From assembly GCA_028284905.1 (NCBI GenBank), contig JANQQU010000073.1:62001-126000 (forward strand): a DNA stretch of 64,000 nt, read 5' to 3'. The notes below the pieces were generated by a model, which ran no database searches, was not told the origin of the DNA, and was given only the letters and a program-made list of their open reading frames with translations. Shown here piece by piece: positions 7,927 to 17,177 of the stretch. A program made the translations under genes and the position numbers. Position 1 is the stretch's first letter. Each line of letters opens with the position of its first letter. This stretch comes from Calditrichia bacterium. GTDB lineage: Bacteria; Calditrichota; Calditrichia; RBG-13-44-9; J075.

Positions 7927-9297
7927 CTACACCCGTTCAAAATGACTGGTAAAATGCCGCAAAAATTTCGGTTGATAAGTAATACGATAGCCAGAAATCT
8001 CCGAGCGGCGTTCCCACACTTCCTGAATGATTTCCACTAAATAATCGAAATGGCTTTGCGTATAAACCCTTCTCGGGAATGCCAGTCGGACAAGTTCCAA
8101 TGGTGCCGGCACTTCCTGCCCGGCCTTGTTAAACTTTCCGAACATCACACTGCCCAGCTCTACGCCGCGCACGCCGCCAGCGATATAGAGTGCATTCACC
8201 AGGCCGATGCCGGGATATTGCAACGGCGGAACATGAGAAACAAATGCCCGGGCATCCAGGAAAACTGCGTGCCCGCCTACCGGCCGAACGTGAGGAATGC
8301 CCCGCTCCCGCAATTTATTGCCAAGATATTCGACCGTCGCATGGCGATAGACCTGATAGTCGTATTCCAATGCTTCCATTAATCCGACTGAGATGACTTC
8401 CAAATCCCGCCCGGCCAAACCGCCATAGGTAGGAAACCCTTCCCGGAGAATGAGCGCATTTTGGAATGTTTCCGCCCATTGATCATCATTGCAAACCAAA
8501 AAGCCACCGATGTTTGCCAACCCGTCTTTCTTGCAACTCATCGTAGCACCATCCGCGTAAGAGAACATTTCCTGGGCAATTTCCAGCAATGGTTTGTCCT
8601 GGTATCCCGCTTCTTTTTCCCGGATAAAATAGGCATTTTCCGCGAAACGGCAGGCATCGATAATCAGCGGGATATCGTATTCTTTCAATATCTCTTTCAC
8701 AGCGCGAATGTTCGCCATGGAGACCGGCTGCCCGCCCCCGGTATTATTCGTCACCGTCATCATGCAAAAAGGAATCCGTGCCCTACCGACATCTTCGATG
8801 CATTTTTTCAATTTTTCCAAATGCATATTTCCTTTGAACGGGGACTCCAGAGTAGTATTCAATCCTTCATCGCAAAGTAAGTTTACTGCTTTCCCACCAA
8901 CGAATTCAATATTCGCACGGGTGGTATCAAAATGACTATTGTTTGGAATAACATCATTTGGAGAGATCTGCGTCTGGGCGAGAATGCCCTCCGCTGCCCT
9001 CCCTTGATGGGTAGGAAAAACATGGCTAAATCCGGTAATATTTTTTACCGTCGATTTAAATTTTTTCCAGGAACGACTGCCTGCATAACTTTCATCACCT
9101 AACATCAAAGCTGCCCATTGTTTTGCCGACATCGCGCCGGTGCCACTGTCTGTCAGCAGGTCAATACAACAATCTTCTGCGGCCAGCAGAAAGACATTAT
9201 TGTGGGCCTTTTTTAATGCTTCAATACGTTCTGATTGGGAAATGAGATGGATGGGCTCAGTCATTTTAATCCGGAATGGTTCAATAATCGTTCGCAT
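7927..9297 (-). CDS. tnaA: Tryptophanase (tryptophan indole-lyase)
   Basis: A PLP enzyme of 456 residues that splits L-tryptophan into indole, pyruvate and ammonia. The length matches tyrosine phenol-lyase (TPL), but the residues that separate the two enzymes favour tryptophanase: Asp124 (Thr in TPL), Leu381 (Arg381 in TPL, which binds the phenol-side substrate) and His448 (Phe in TPL, His463 in E. coli TnaA). The PLP lysine is Lys257 in MSCKKDG. The frame opens at 9357, but GGGAGG lies just before the ATG at 9297, so the shorter form is chosen. No Trp-containing TnaC-like leader peptide and no tryptophan permease gene are visible. It is transcribed away from the TfoX-like gene. Confidence 0.93.
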   Translation of the reverse strand: MRTIIEPFRIKMTEPIHLISQSERIEALKKAHNNVFLLAAEDCCIDLLTDSGTGAMSAKQWAALMLGDESYAGSRSWKKFKSTVKNITGFSHVFPTHQGRAAEGILAQTQISPNDVIPNNSHFDTTRANIEFVGGKAVNLLCDEGLNTTLESPFKGNMHLEKLKKCIEDVGRARIPFCMMTVTNNTGGGQPVSMANIRAVKEILKEYDIPLIIDACRFAENAYFIREKEAGYQDKPLLEIAQEMFSYADGATMSCKKDGLANIGGFLVCNDDQWAETFQNALILREGFPTYGGLAGRDLEVISVGLMEALEYDYQVYRHATVEYLGNKLRERGIPHVRPVGGHAVFLDARAFVSHVPPLQYPGIGLVNALYIAGGVRGVELGSVMFGKFNKAGQEVPAPLELVRLAFPRRVYTQSHFDYLVEIIQEVWERRSEISGYRITYQPKFLRHFTSHFERV

Positions 9298-9538
9298 AGT
9301 GCCTCCCGGTGTTATTGGTGTATAAATAAATTTAGGCAGTGCGATTTTCCCGATCAAGACAGAGAAAATTCTTTCAGAGAATCGGTTACCCGGCTACGCT
9401 TCCTGCAGGTCTACAGGTATTATTCGATGATTAAAAATCGTAGAGTTTTTTTGTCATCCCGGATCCCCATGTAAATAACTCGCTTCTTATTTCTTGATTG
9501 CTTATGTTTGTAATTAAACCAAGAAAGGAGAGCAAGAC

Positions 9539-9910
9539 ATGGCCAAAAAACCCCCAATTCCTGAAGATAAACTCGCGCTTTACGACAAGTTGGTAGATGC
9601 GCATCCGGAAATAGAACGCCAGGGTAAAACCATGGCCTTTACCGCCGAAAATGGTTATATGTTTAGCATGATGTCGAAAGCGGGAGAGTTGGGTATACGG
9701 CTATCGAAGGAAGACCAAACTGCATTCTTTGAAAAATACGATGACAAGCCATTCATGAACTACGGTTCAAAAATGCGCGACTATGTCGCTATTCCCGACG
9801 ATTTATTAGCAGATACCGAGGCCCTGCTCCCCTATCTGGATGCCAGCTATCAATATGTGAAATCTTTGCCGCACAGAACTGAGGCTGAGAAGAAGAAAAA
9901 GAAAAAGTAG
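9539..9910 (+). CDS. TfoX/Sxy N-terminal domain-like protein
   Basis: A 123-residue protein. The central part (GYMFSMMSKAGELGIRLS, then KMRDYVAIPDDLLADTEAL) fits the TfoX N-terminal domain pattern of a small alpha-beta fold with a late (M)xxYV-P-L motif. The tail is six consecutive lysines. Family members are linked to competence regulation in Haemophilus and Vibrio, but most distant homologues, likely including this one, have no known role. AAGGAGAG precedes ATG. A strong terminator follows at 9954-9984. It is divergent from tnaA across 241 bases. Confidence 0.6.
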   Translation: MAKKPPIPEDKLALYDKLVDAHPEIERQGKTMAFTAENGYMFSMMSKAGELGIRLSKEDQTAFFEKYDDKPFMNYGSKMRDYVAIPDDLLADTEALLPYLDASYQYVKSLPHRTEAEKKKKKK

Positions 9911-9953
9911 CTTAAACTATGCGGGATTGAATTTCGGTAAGAGTTATAAAAAC

Positions 9954-9984
9954 AAAAAGGCGCCTCTTTGAAGCGCCTTTTTTC
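9954..9984. terminator. Bidirectional rho-independent terminator
   Basis: A perfect 10-base stem, AAAAAGGCGC (9954-9963) with GCGCCTTTTT (9973-9982), with a 9-base loop. It gives a T run on the plus strand for the TfoX-like gene and, because the left arm is A-rich, a T run on the minus strand for tRNA-Leu and possibly secG. Confidence 0.85.
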
Positions 9985-9985
9985 G

Positions 9986-10070
9986 TGCTGGAGGCGGGAT
10001 TTGAACCCGCACGAGCTGTTAGCTCACTACCCCCTCAAGATAGCGTGTCTGCCAGTTCCACCACTCCAGC
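9986..10070 (-). tRNA. tRNA-Leu (anticodon GAG)
   Basis: The reverse complement folds as a class II tRNA. The acceptor arm GCTGGAG pairs with CTCCAGC. The anticodon stem CTATC/GGTAG encloses loop TTGAGGG, giving anticodon GAG. A long variable arm (GTGAGC..) and the T loop GGTTCAAATCC are present. The discriminator is A, and the bases after it are CGA, so CCA is not encoded and must be added by a nucleotidyltransferase. It sits just downstream of secG on the same strand and upstream of the bidirectional terminator, an arrangement seen in many bacteria. Confidence 0.97.
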
Positions 10071-10086
10071 TTTTATGCCAAAAATC

Positions 10087-10494
10087 TTAGTTGTTTCCGT
10101 CGTCGCTGCTACCGCCATCCTCGGGAGTGCCTTGTGTCGCGCTACCATCATTTGCCGGTAAGTCTGTGGGTAGATTTCCGGAAGGCTCAACACCAGGTAG
10201 ATTTGCCGGCTGTGTTTGGCGAATCAATTCCTGCGTTTTACTGGCAGGTAAATCAGAACCGTCATATCCAATCAAACTAATGATTAAACACAACACGCCG
10301 TAGGTGAGTCCCAAACCGATGGTCAGTTTTTGCAGAAAAGTTGTCGCGCCACGGCCACCAAGAACACCACCGGTATTTCCCATACCGCCGAATGAACCGG
10401 CCAGGCCACCACCCTTACTTGCCTGAAGTAAAATTACTACGACCATCAATACACAAATAATCACAAAAAAAGTTACTAAAAATCCGTATAACAT
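10087..10494 (-). CDS. secG: Preprotein translocase subunit SecG
   Basis: A small SecYEG subunit that assists protein export. Two membrane helices (MLYGFLVTFFVIICVLMVVVILLQ and LGLTYGVLCLIISLIGY) flank the hallmark segment QASKGGGLAGSFGGMG. The C-terminus is an extended Pro/Gly/Asp-rich tail, longer than in E. coli and common in FCB phyla. Two starts are possible: TTG at 10503 (three bases after GGAGG) and ATG at 10494 (12 bases after). The ATG is chosen because it begins directly with the helix. tRNA-Leu follows 17 bases downstream of the stop. Confidence 0.95.
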   Translation of the reverse strand: MLYGFLVTFFVIICVLMVVVILLQASKGGGLAGSFGGMGNTGGVLGGRGATTFLQKLTIGLGLTYGVLCLIISLIGYDGSDLPASKTQELIRQTQPANLPGVEPSGNLPTDLPANDGSATQGTPEDGGSSDDGNN

Positions 10495-10782
10495 GGCTGT
10501 CAATCGCCTCCGTTGTTAGCCTTTCGTTTTAGAACGTGCAAATATATCGCAGCGTCATAGAGATTTCAAGTCTTTTTTATTTTGTGCGTGTTTTTCTAAA
10601 AAACTTGATTTTTCCGGCAAAGATACGTTATTTAGACGCAATCAAAAATGTGACGCAGCGCAAATTGTTGTGATCGCAGAAATGAGCGTCCAGTAGTGCA
10701 GCAGTGGCTTTTTTGACGAATAATGATGCGTTACAGCTGGAAAGGTTGCTTTAATTGATGACTCCCTGCAGGAAAAACTCTT

Positions 10783-10811
10783 CTTCAATAACCACCTATT
10801 TTATATATAAT
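10783..10811 (+). promoter_or_regulatory. Possible sigma-70-like promoter for sdhCAB
   Basis: The 360-base gap between the divergent secG and sdhC genes has no ORF or repeat. A perfect TATAAT lies at 10806-10811, about 45 bases before the sdhC start. The upstream hexamer at 16-17 bp spacing (CTTCAA or TTCAAT) is a poor -35 match. This is weak evidence in AT-rich DNA. Confidence 0.25.
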
Positions 10812-10855
10812 AATTCACGGACACTGTTTATCTTAAAAACAGACGAGTAACTACT

Positions 10856-11557
10856 ATGGCTTCACATTCTTTTAAGACGGCGTTCCGATCTACGATTTTC
10901 AAGAAATTTTCAATGGCGTTGACGGGACTGTTTCTGGTATTCTTTGTGCTCATTCACATGTCCGGAAACTTGCTGTTCATTGTTGGCCCCCAGGCCTTTA
11001 ATGAGTATGCACATGCTTTAGTTAACCTGAAACCATTCATTTATATTATAGAGGCGGTGCTGCTTATCGCCTTTATTGTTCACATCTGGAATGGTTTAAC
11101 GATTTCTACCGGTAACAAGAAAGCCCGGCCGAACGCCTACGCACAATTGAAAAGTGCCGGTGCTCCCAGCAAAAAAACGATCTCCTCAACAACAATGATC
11201 GTAACCGGTATGATCCTCTTTGCTTTTTTAATTATCCATCTTATTTCCTTCAAATTCGGACCGGGTTTTAATCCTGATCCCAGTTATACCGCGATGATGG
11301 GCGAAGAGCCTATTCGCGATCTTTACAAGCTGGTTAAAGAAAAGTTCGCCAGCCCGCTATACGCATTTGGTTATATCTTTACCATGTTACTGCTAGGCTA
11401 CCATCTCCGTCACGGTTTTTGGAGTGCCTTTCAGTCTCTCGGCACCAATCATCCGAAATACTCCGGTTTGATCTATACAACGGGTATTGTGTTGGCTGTT
11501 GTCATCGCATTTGGTTTTCTGGTTGTCCCAGTTTCAGTGTATTTCAAACTCGTGTAA
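10856..11557 (+). CDS. sdhC: Succinate dehydrogenase cytochrome b558 subunit
   Basis: The membrane anchor of complex II, 233 residues with five helices, of the Bacteroidetes/Bacillus-type di-heme cytochrome b558 family rather than the SdhC+SdhD pair. Heme-ligand histidines fit HMSGN (first helix), HIWNG (second), IIHLISF (third) and HLRHG (fourth). It hands electrons from SdhB to menaquinone across the inner membrane; menaquinone use is inferred from the family. It is the first gene of sdhCAB, with a 16-base gap to sdhA. Confidence 0.95.
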   Translation: MASHSFKTAFRSTIFKKFSMALTGLFLVFFVLIHMSGNLLFIVGPQAFNEYAHALVNLKPFIYIIEAVLLIAFIVHIWNGLTISTGNKKARPNAYAQLKSAGAPSKKTISSTTMIVTGMILFAFLIIHLISFKFGPGFNPDPSYTAMMGEEPIRDLYKLVKEKFASPLYAFGYIFTMLLLGYHLRHGFWSAFQSLGTNHPKYSGLIYTTGIVLAVVIAFGFLVVPVSVYFKLV

Positions 11558-11573
11558 TGATTTGGAGGCTATG

Positions 11574-13496
11574 ATGAACAAAAAAATTTTAGATAGTAAG
11601 ATCCCGGATGGTCCGATTGAAAGAAAATGGGACATCCACAAAAATAACATTAAAGTCGTAAGCCCGGCGAATAAACGAAAATTTAACGTTTTGGTTGTTG
11701 GAACCGGCCTGGCTGGTGCTTCTGCCGCCGCTTCTTTGGCGGAATTGGGTTATCACGTCAAAACATTTTGTATTCAGGATTCACCGCGGAGAGCGCATAG
11801 TATTGCTGCCCAGGGCGGCATCAATGCGGCGAAAAACTACCAGAATGATAATGACAGTGTTTTCCGCCTGTTTTATGATACGGTTAAAGGCGGCGATTTC
11901 CGGGCAAGAGAAGCAAATGTTTACCGCCTGGCACAGTTAAGCACGAATATTATTGACCAGTGCGTTGCCCAGGGCGTTCCGTTTGCCCGCGAATATGGTG
12001 GTTTACTGTCCAACCGTTCATTTGGGGGCGTATTGGTTTCCCGCACATTTTACGCCCGCGGACAAACCGGCCAGCAGTTATTGCTTGGTGCATATGGATC
12101 CTTGATGCGTCAGGTCGATCTTGGCAACGTTGAGTTGCTCGCCCGCCGGGAAATGCTTGACCTCATCACTATTGATGGAAAAGCGCGCGGTATTCTGGTG
12201 CGTAACTTGATCAGTGGTGAAATCGAGCGCTATGAAGGCGATGCAGTATTACTTTGCACCGGTGGTTATGGCAATGTTTACTATCTTTCCACCAACGCGA
12301 AGAATTCCAATGCAACTGCCGCCTGGCGTTGCTATAAAAAAGGCGCATATTTTGCGAATCCCTGTTTTACGCAAATTCACCCCACTTGTATTCCGGTTTC
12401 CGGGGATTATCAATCCAAGCTCACTCTGATGAGCGAGAGCCTCAGAAATGACGGCCGTGTCTGGGTGCCCAAAGAGCCGGGTGACAAACGCTCTGCCCGG
12501 GATATTCCCGAAAGTGAAAGAGATTATTACCTGGAGAGAAAGTATCCCTCTTTCGGTAACCTGGTGCCACGGGATGTAGCTTCCCGCAATGCAAAATATG
12601 CCTGCGACGAAGGCAAAGGGGTGGGAGAAACCAAGCTGGCGGTTTACCTGGATTTTGCCGATGCGATCAAACGTCTTGGCGAAAACACCATCCGTGACCG
12701 CTATGGCAACCTCTTTGAAATGTATGAGCGCATTACGGGAGAGAATCCCTACCAAACCCCGATGCGCATCTATCCGGCGGTCCACTATACCATGGGCGGT
12801 CTTTGGGTAGACTACAACCTGATGAGTAATATTCCCGGCCTGTTCGTCCTTGGGGAAGCAAACTTCTCGGACCATGGCGCGAACCGCCTGGGTGCCAGTG
12901 CCCTGATGCAGGGATTGGCTGATGGCTACTTTATCATTCCTTATACCATCGGTGAATATCTTGGCAACGAAACTCTCGATGCCGTTTCTACAGATGACGC
13001 TGCATTCAAGGAATCGGAAGACAAGATCAAGGATGACACGAAAAAACTGCTTTCCATGAAAGGCAAACGTAGTGTAACGGAATTTCATCGTGAACTGGGA
13101 CTAACCATGTGGGATAAAGTCGGTATGTCCCGTAGTGAAGATGGCCTGAAGGAAGCATTGAAAAAGATTCCGGATCTTAAAGAAGAATTCTGGAAGAATG
13201 TCAATGTCCCCGGTAGCGGCGAAACCCTGAACAAGAACCTTGAATTTGCCGGCCGTATGGCGGATTTCCTGGAATTAGGTGAACTTATGGCGCTAGATGC
13301 ATTGGATCGCAAGGAATCCTGTGGTGGCCACTTCCGGGAAGAATATCAAACACCGGAAGGGGAAGCGCTGCGTGATGACAAGAATTTTGCTTACAGCGCC
13401 GTTTGGGAATACCAGGGCGAGGGCAAAAAGCCGAAACTTCATAAGGAAAATCTCGAATTCGAACATGTGAAATTGACCCAGCGTAGTTATAAATAG
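11574..13496 (+). CDS. sdhA: Succinate dehydrogenase/fumarate reductase flavoprotein subunit
   Basis: A 640-residue flavoprotein that oxidises succinate to fumarate. The N-terminal FAD site is [19 protein letters not shown]. The covalent FAD histidine lies in [15 protein letters not shown], and the active-site region is [32 protein letters not shown] closes the FAD domain. It is the Bacteroidetes-type long form. GGAGG at 11564-11568 is five bases before the ATG at 11574 and two before the ATG at 11571, so 11574 is preferred. An upstream-extended frame to 11487 overlaps sdhC and is discarded. It lies within the sdhCAB operon, 13 bases before sdhB. Confidence 0.97.
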   Translation: MNKKILDSKIPDGPIERKWDIHKNNIKVVSPANKRKFNVLVVGTGLAGASAAASLAELGYHVKTFCIQDSPRRAHSIAAQGGINAAKNYQNDNDSVFRLFYDTVKGGDFRAREANVYRLAQLSTNIIDQCVAQGVPFAREYGGLLSNRSFGGVLVSRTFYARGQTGQQLLLGAYGSLMRQVDLGNVELLARREMLDLITIDGKARGILVRNLISGEIERYEGDAVLLCTGGYGNVYYLSTNAKNSNATAAWRCYKKGAYFANPCFTQIHPTCIPVSGDYQSKLTLMSESLRNDGRVWVPKEPGDKRSARDIPESERDYYLERKYPSFGNLVPRDVASRNAKYACDEGKGVGETKLAVYLDFADAIKRLGENTIRDRYGNLFEMYERITGENPYQTPMRIYPAVHYTMGGLWVDYNLMSNIPGLFVLGEANFSDHGANRLGASALMQGLADGYFIIPYTIGEYLGNETLDAVSTDDAAFKESEDKIKDDTKKLLSMKGKRSVTEFHRELGLTMWDKVGMSRSEDGLKEALKKIPDLKEEFWKNVNVPGSGETLNKNLEFAGRMADFLELGELMALDALDRKESCGGHFREEYQTPEGEALRDDKNFAYSAVWEYQGEGKKPKLHKENLEFEHVKLTQRSYK

Positions 13497-13509
13497 GGAG
13501 ATAGAAAAA

Positions 13510-14262
13510 ATGGCTAAAGGCATAAAATTACACTTGAAAGTATGGCGCCAGGCTGGGCCGAATGAAAAAGGCAGTCTGCAAGCATATACATTAAATGACG
13601 TTTCCGAGCATATGTCCTTTTTGGAAATGCTTGATGTTTTAAACGAGCAAATTATTCAGGAAGGCGGCGAGCCGGTAGAATTCGATAATGACTGCCGGGA
13701 AGGTATTTGCGGCATGTGCAGCCTGGTAATCAATGGCATTGCCCATGGTCCTCAAAAGCGCACAGCGACCTGTCAGTTGCATATGCGGCATTACAAAGAT
13801 GGCGACACAATTACAGTAGAACCCTTCCGTGCAAAAGGATTTCCGGTTATTCGCGATCTGGTCGTCGATCGTTCGTCCTTCGATCGCATCATCGCAGCGG
13901 GTGGTTATGTATCCATGAACGCTGGTAATGCACCGGATGGTAATGCAATTCCAATTTCCAAGGAGAAGGCAGATCTCTCCATGGATGCGGCTTCCTGCAT
14001 CGGCTGTGGCGCTTGCGTGGCCGCCTGTCCGAATGCATCGGCAGCACTTTTTGTCGGTGCAAAAATTTCCCAGTATTCTTTTCTGCCACAGGGCGAACCG
14101 GAACGTGACCGCCGGGCAGTAAGAATGGTCGAGCAGATGGATGAAGAAGGATTTGGCAACTGTTCGAATCATGGCGAATGCGAAGCGGTTTGCCCCAAAG
14201 GCATTTCTATCACAAATATCGCCAGAATGCGCAGAGAATATCTCAAAGGCGTTATTAGTTAA
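13510..14262 (+). CDS. sdhB: Succinate dehydrogenase iron-sulfur subunit
   Basis: A 250-residue iron-sulfur protein that relays electrons from SdhA to the heme anchor. The [2Fe-2S] cysteines lie in CREGICGMC with a later [18 protein letters not shown] gives the [4Fe-4S] set, and [15 protein letters not shown] completes the [3Fe-4S] set. GGGAGATAG lies upstream of ATG. The operon ends here with a strong terminator, so no further complex II gene is expected. Confidence 0.97.
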   Translation: MAKGIKLHLKVWRQAGPNEKGSLQAYTLNDVSEHMSFLEMLDVLNEQIIQEGGEPVEFDNDCREGICGMCSLVINGIAHGPQKRTATCQLHMRHYKDGDTITVEPFRAKGFPVIRDLVVDRSSFDRIIAAGGYVSMNAGNAPDGNAIPISKEKADLSMDAASCIGCGACVAACPNASAALFVGAKISQYSFLPQGEPERDRRAVRMVEQMDEEGFGNCSNHGECEAVCPKGISITNIARMRREYLKGVIS

Positions 14263-14278
14263 CTTTGCAAGAACTTCA

Positions 14279-14317
14279 GGATCCCGGTTTACTTTTATGT
14301 TAACCGGGATCTTTTTA
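14279..14317 (+). terminator. Terminator of sdhCAB
   Basis: A perfect 10-base stem, GATCCCGGTT (14280-14289) with AACCGGGATC (14302-14311), with a 12-base loop and five T after it. Confidence 0.9.
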
Positions 14318-14468
14318 TCCAACGATAGCGGTATTTCGCATCATCACCGGCAAAAGTGCTTCTTTGCCGTCACCACTCCTCTTCTGAGCCGAATATATTT
14401 ATAATAGACTCGCAGTTACAGGCAGTTCTTATTAATTCACCTTCACACAAAACATTGGGGTATTGTGT

Positions 14469-15884
14469 ATGGCTCATATTAAGTTTTTTGAACAGGTTAA
14501 CAAGAATTTCGACAAGGCGGTTGATTATCTCCCCCATCCTCCGGGAATCCTGGAACAAATTCGTAATTGTAACAGCGTTTATCATGTCACTTTTCCGTTA
14601 ATGCGGGATGGCGGCAAAGTAGAAGTTTTGCATGCCTGGCGTGCCGAACACAGCCATCACAAGCTTCCGACTAAGGGCGGTATTCGATACGCGATGAATG
14701 TTAATGAAGATGAAGTAATGGCGCTGGCAGCATTAATGACCTACAAGTGCGCCATTGTTGACGTTCCCTTCGGCGGCGCGAAAGGCGGCGTTCGAATCAA
14801 TGGCCGGCAATACTCCAAACATGAGCTGGAAAGAGTAACCCGCCGCTTTACGTTCGAATTAATCCGGAAAAGCTTTATCGGACCGGGTATTGATGTACCG
14901 GCACCGGATTATGGCACCGGCGCACGGGAAATGTCCTGGATTGTCGATACTTACAATGCCATGACAGAGAATGATGTAAATGCCTTTGCTTGTGTCACTG
15001 GCAAGCCAATTCCGCAAGGTGGCGTGCGTGGCCGTACGGAAGCAACTGGCCGGGGCGTTTTTTTCGGGGTTCGCGAAGCCTGCGAATTTGCGGATGATAT
15101 GAAACGCGTTGGCCTGGAAAAAGGCCTGGAAGGTAAGAAGGTGGTTGTGCAAGGCCTGGGGAATGTCGGCTATCATGCAGCTAAATTCATTCAGGAAGGT
15201 GGTGGCATTATCGTCGGTCTCGCCGAGTACGAAGGCGCTATCTACAACCCCGCCGGCATGGATGTCGAGGCTGTAGTGAAGCATCGCAAAAACAGCGGGT
15301 CGATCCTGGGCTTTCCCGGAGCAAAAGACCTGAAAGCCAGTCTTGAAGCACTAGAGTTGCCCTGTGATATTCTTGTACCGGCTGCCCTGGAGAATCAGAT
15401 TACCATGGATAACGTCGATCGCATTCAGGCTAAAATTATCGCCGAAGCGGCCAACGGACCGGTAACGGCAGATGCTGGCGATGCGTTGCAAGAAAAGGGC
15501 GCGATTATTTTACCGGACATGTACCTCAACGCCGGCGGTGTTACGGTTTCCTATTTCGAATGGTTAAAAAATCTTTCCCACGTTCGCTTTGGCCGCATGA
15601 CAAAGCGCTTCGAGGAAGACATCAATAAAAAAATCCTGAAAACGATTGAAGATGCCACCGGCAAAAAAGTCTCCGGTTCATTGTTGGACAGAATTTCCCG
15701 CGGACCAGAAGAAGAAGACTTAGTGAATTCCGGCCTGGAAGAAACCATGATCAATTCTTATAACCAGATTCGCGAAATTCGCGAAGAGTATAAAAAAGAA
15801 AACATGCCATTGCGTACCGCTGCGTTTATTTGCGCAATTAATAAAATCGCTAATTCCTATCAGGATTTGGGTATTTTTCCTTGA
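14469..15884 (+). CDS. gdhA: Glu/Leu/Phe/Val dehydrogenase, probably glutamate dehydrogenase
   Basis: A 471-residue enzyme linking 2-oxoglutarate plus ammonia to glutamate. The substrate-side lysines lie in LPTKGGIR and in TYKCAIVDVPFGGAKGG, which is the family signature. The nucleotide-binding fold has VVVQGLGNVGYHAA. Family and length fit hexameric GdhA; coenzyme specificity cannot be read securely. A TTG at 14463 also fits, but the ATG at 14469 is taken. The gene is single, and a 40-base perfect palindrome starts nine bases after its stop. Confidence 0.92.
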   Translation: MAHIKFFEQVNKNFDKAVDYLPHPPGILEQIRNCNSVYHVTFPLMRDGGKVEVLHAWRAEHSHHKLPTKGGIRYAMNVNEDEVMALAALMTYKCAIVDVPFGGAKGGVRINGRQYSKHELERVTRRFTFELIRKSFIGPGIDVPAPDYGTGAREMSWIVDTYNAMTENDVNAFACVTGKPIPQGGVRGRTEATGRGVFFGVREACEFADDMKRVGLEKGLEGKKVVVQGLGNVGYHAAKFIQEGGGIIVGLAEYEGAIYNPAGMDVEAVVKHRKNSGSILGFPGAKDLKASLEALELPCDILVPAALENQITMDNVDRIQAKIIAEAANGPVTADAGDALQEKGAIILPDMYLNAGGVTVSYFEWLKNLSHVRFGRMTKRFEEDINKKILKTIEDATGKKVSGSLLDRISRGPEEEDLVNSGLEETMINSYNQIREIREEYKKENMPLRTAAFICAINKIANSYQDLGIFP

Positions 15885-15892
15885 TACATCTC

Positions 15893-15932
15893 TAATTCGT
15901 AGAGAAAATTCATGAATTTTCTCTACGAATTA
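15893..15932. repeat. 40-base perfect palindrome after gdhA
   Basis: Every base from 15893 to 15912 is complementary to its mirror from 15932 to 15913, with no spacer. The half-site is TAATTCGTAGAGAAAATTCA. It starts nine bases after the gdhA stop. There is no T run on either side, so it is not a classic intrinsic terminator. It could form an RNA 3' hairpin, a DNA cruciform or a two-fold protein-binding site. Confidence 0.85.
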
Positions 15933-16148
15933 CATTGATTCCCCGGAAATCTTTGGCGCCTCTTAAACAATGCTGATATATACCCAATTTCCAAAAATTT
16001 AATTTTTCGTTTTCTCTTTTTTGCGATATGACCTTTTGTAGGAAACAATTGTTGGCTAAGGTAGATTTAACAGTTAGCGATTTTAGGTTTAGATCAATTT
16101 GTATAAATAATACTTTGCTAACCATTAGTTTCTGATAATGAGGTTCAC

Positions 16149-16802
16149 ATGAAACCTACCCAGGTCATTTTAACATTACTCTTTCTTACTTTTATCTTTC
16201 CGGCAATTGCCCAGCAACAGGAAGAAGGCCCGGACAGTGCAGCCGTGCTGGCCGAATATGCAAAAGTTGAAGCATCTTTCGAAAATGTCGTCCAAAAATA
16301 TGTCGATTTCTTTCAGGTGAAGCAAAAACTGTTATACAAGGAAGCCAACAAGAAAAGCAAGAGCGGCGCCGCCAGTTATATTATTGAATACACCTGCCAG
16401 GAAATCAATTACGGCCTTAACAACACCAATAACACCGTTACGCCCTACGAAGCTTTCGTTTTGCTGGAGATTAAGATTATGACCAATCAGCCATGTGGGA
16501 AGGTGCCCGGCACCATTCTGATGGGCCCATCAGCTGGCTGGGAATCCGTCCAGGAAGCGCTGGCAAATGATAAGTCCACCTGTTTCCGCACCCAGGTGAA
16601 AGTTGCTCCTTACCAGGTGCAAATAAATTTTGACTATAAAGATGGGCAGTGGGTGTTTAAGGATGTCCGGAAAGCGAATACCCGTCATCGCGACCTGCCC
16701 CTGGCTGCTGTATTGGGAAAAGTTGTTTCCCCCGCCCAGGAAATTCAGGAGCCTGATGGCATCGACTATAATCAGAAATGGTTGGTTTTGTTGGGAAAAT
16801 AA
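16149..16802 (+). CDS. Secreted protein of unknown function
   Basis: A 217-residue protein with a clear signal peptide (MKPTQVILTLLFLTFIFPAIAQQ, likely cut after AIA). The mature part has no membrane helix or enzyme motif that I recognise. It has four cysteines (CQE, PCGK, STCF and none after), which might form disulfides in the periplasm. The C-terminal part contains a strand-rich segment (VQINFDYKDGQWVFKDVRK) like many FCB periplasmic domains. GAGG precedes ATG. The last eight codons are copied in the tandem duplication that follows (16777-17177). Confidence 0.7.
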   Translation: MKPTQVILTLLFLTFIFPAIAQQQEEGPDSAAVLAEYAKVEASFENVVQKYVDFFQVKQKLLYKEANKKSKSGAASYIIEYTCQEINYGLNNTNNTVTPYEAFVLLEIKIMTNQPCGKVPGTILMGPSAGWESVQEALANDKSTCFRTQVKVAPYQVQINFDYKDGQWVFKDVRKANTRHRDLPLAAVLGKVVSPAQEIQEPDGIDYNQKWLVLLGK

Positions 16803-17177
16803 AAATTACATGGGGATTATTTTTTAGCCACTGATAACACCGATTTTCACGGATAAGACTAGAATAAAGTATTTGAAAATATCAGCACCTTTATCAAAAC
16901 CTGCTTTATTATCCGTGTAGATCAGTGAAATCCGTGGCTATTCATTTATTAACAAGTTTGCAAAAGTATCTAATGGTTGGTTTTGTTGGGGAAATAAAAA
17001 TTACATGGGGATTGGTTTGTTCTATATTTTTAGCCACGGATAACACCGATTTTCACGGATAAGGCTAGAATAAATTCATTGAAAATATCAACATCTTTAT
17101 TAAACCTGCTTTATTATCCGAGTAGATCAGTGAAATCCGTGGCTATTCATTTATTAACAAGTTTGCAAAAACATCTA
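16777..17177. repeat. Tandem duplication of a palindromic ACGGAT-type element
   Basis: Two near-identical units, 16777-16971 and 16972-17177, fill the whole gap between two convergent genes. Each begins with the last 26 bases of the upstream gene including its TAA. Each then carries an imperfect inverted repeat: the first has arms 16825-16856 and 16909-16940 (26 of 32 paired), the second 17031-17062 and 17114-17145. The second unit has about ten extra bases and ends in the stop codon of the next gene. Related AGCCACGGAT words occur in many environmental genomes, but their role is unknown. Confidence 0.85.

Noticed and set aside
9298-9538. TnaC-like leader peptide before tnaA
   Set aside because: No short frame with a key Trp and terminal Pro was found on the minus strand.
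11487-11573. Upstream extension of sdhA
   Set aside because: It overlaps sdhC and lacks a ribosome site; GGAGG supports 11574.
12249-13088. 279-codon minus-strand frame
   Set aside because: It lies wholly antisense to sdhA, whose family is certain; its translation is a mirror artefact.
13639-14322. 227-codon minus-strand frame
   Set aside because: Antisense to sdhB and its terminator; no ribosome site or family.
15910-16125. 71-codon minus-strand frame after gdhA
   Set aside because: No ribosome site or family; it overlaps the 40-base palindrome.
16803-17174. Insertion sequence between convergent genes
   Set aside because: Inverted repeats are present but there is no transposase and no target duplication; tandem duplication explains it better.
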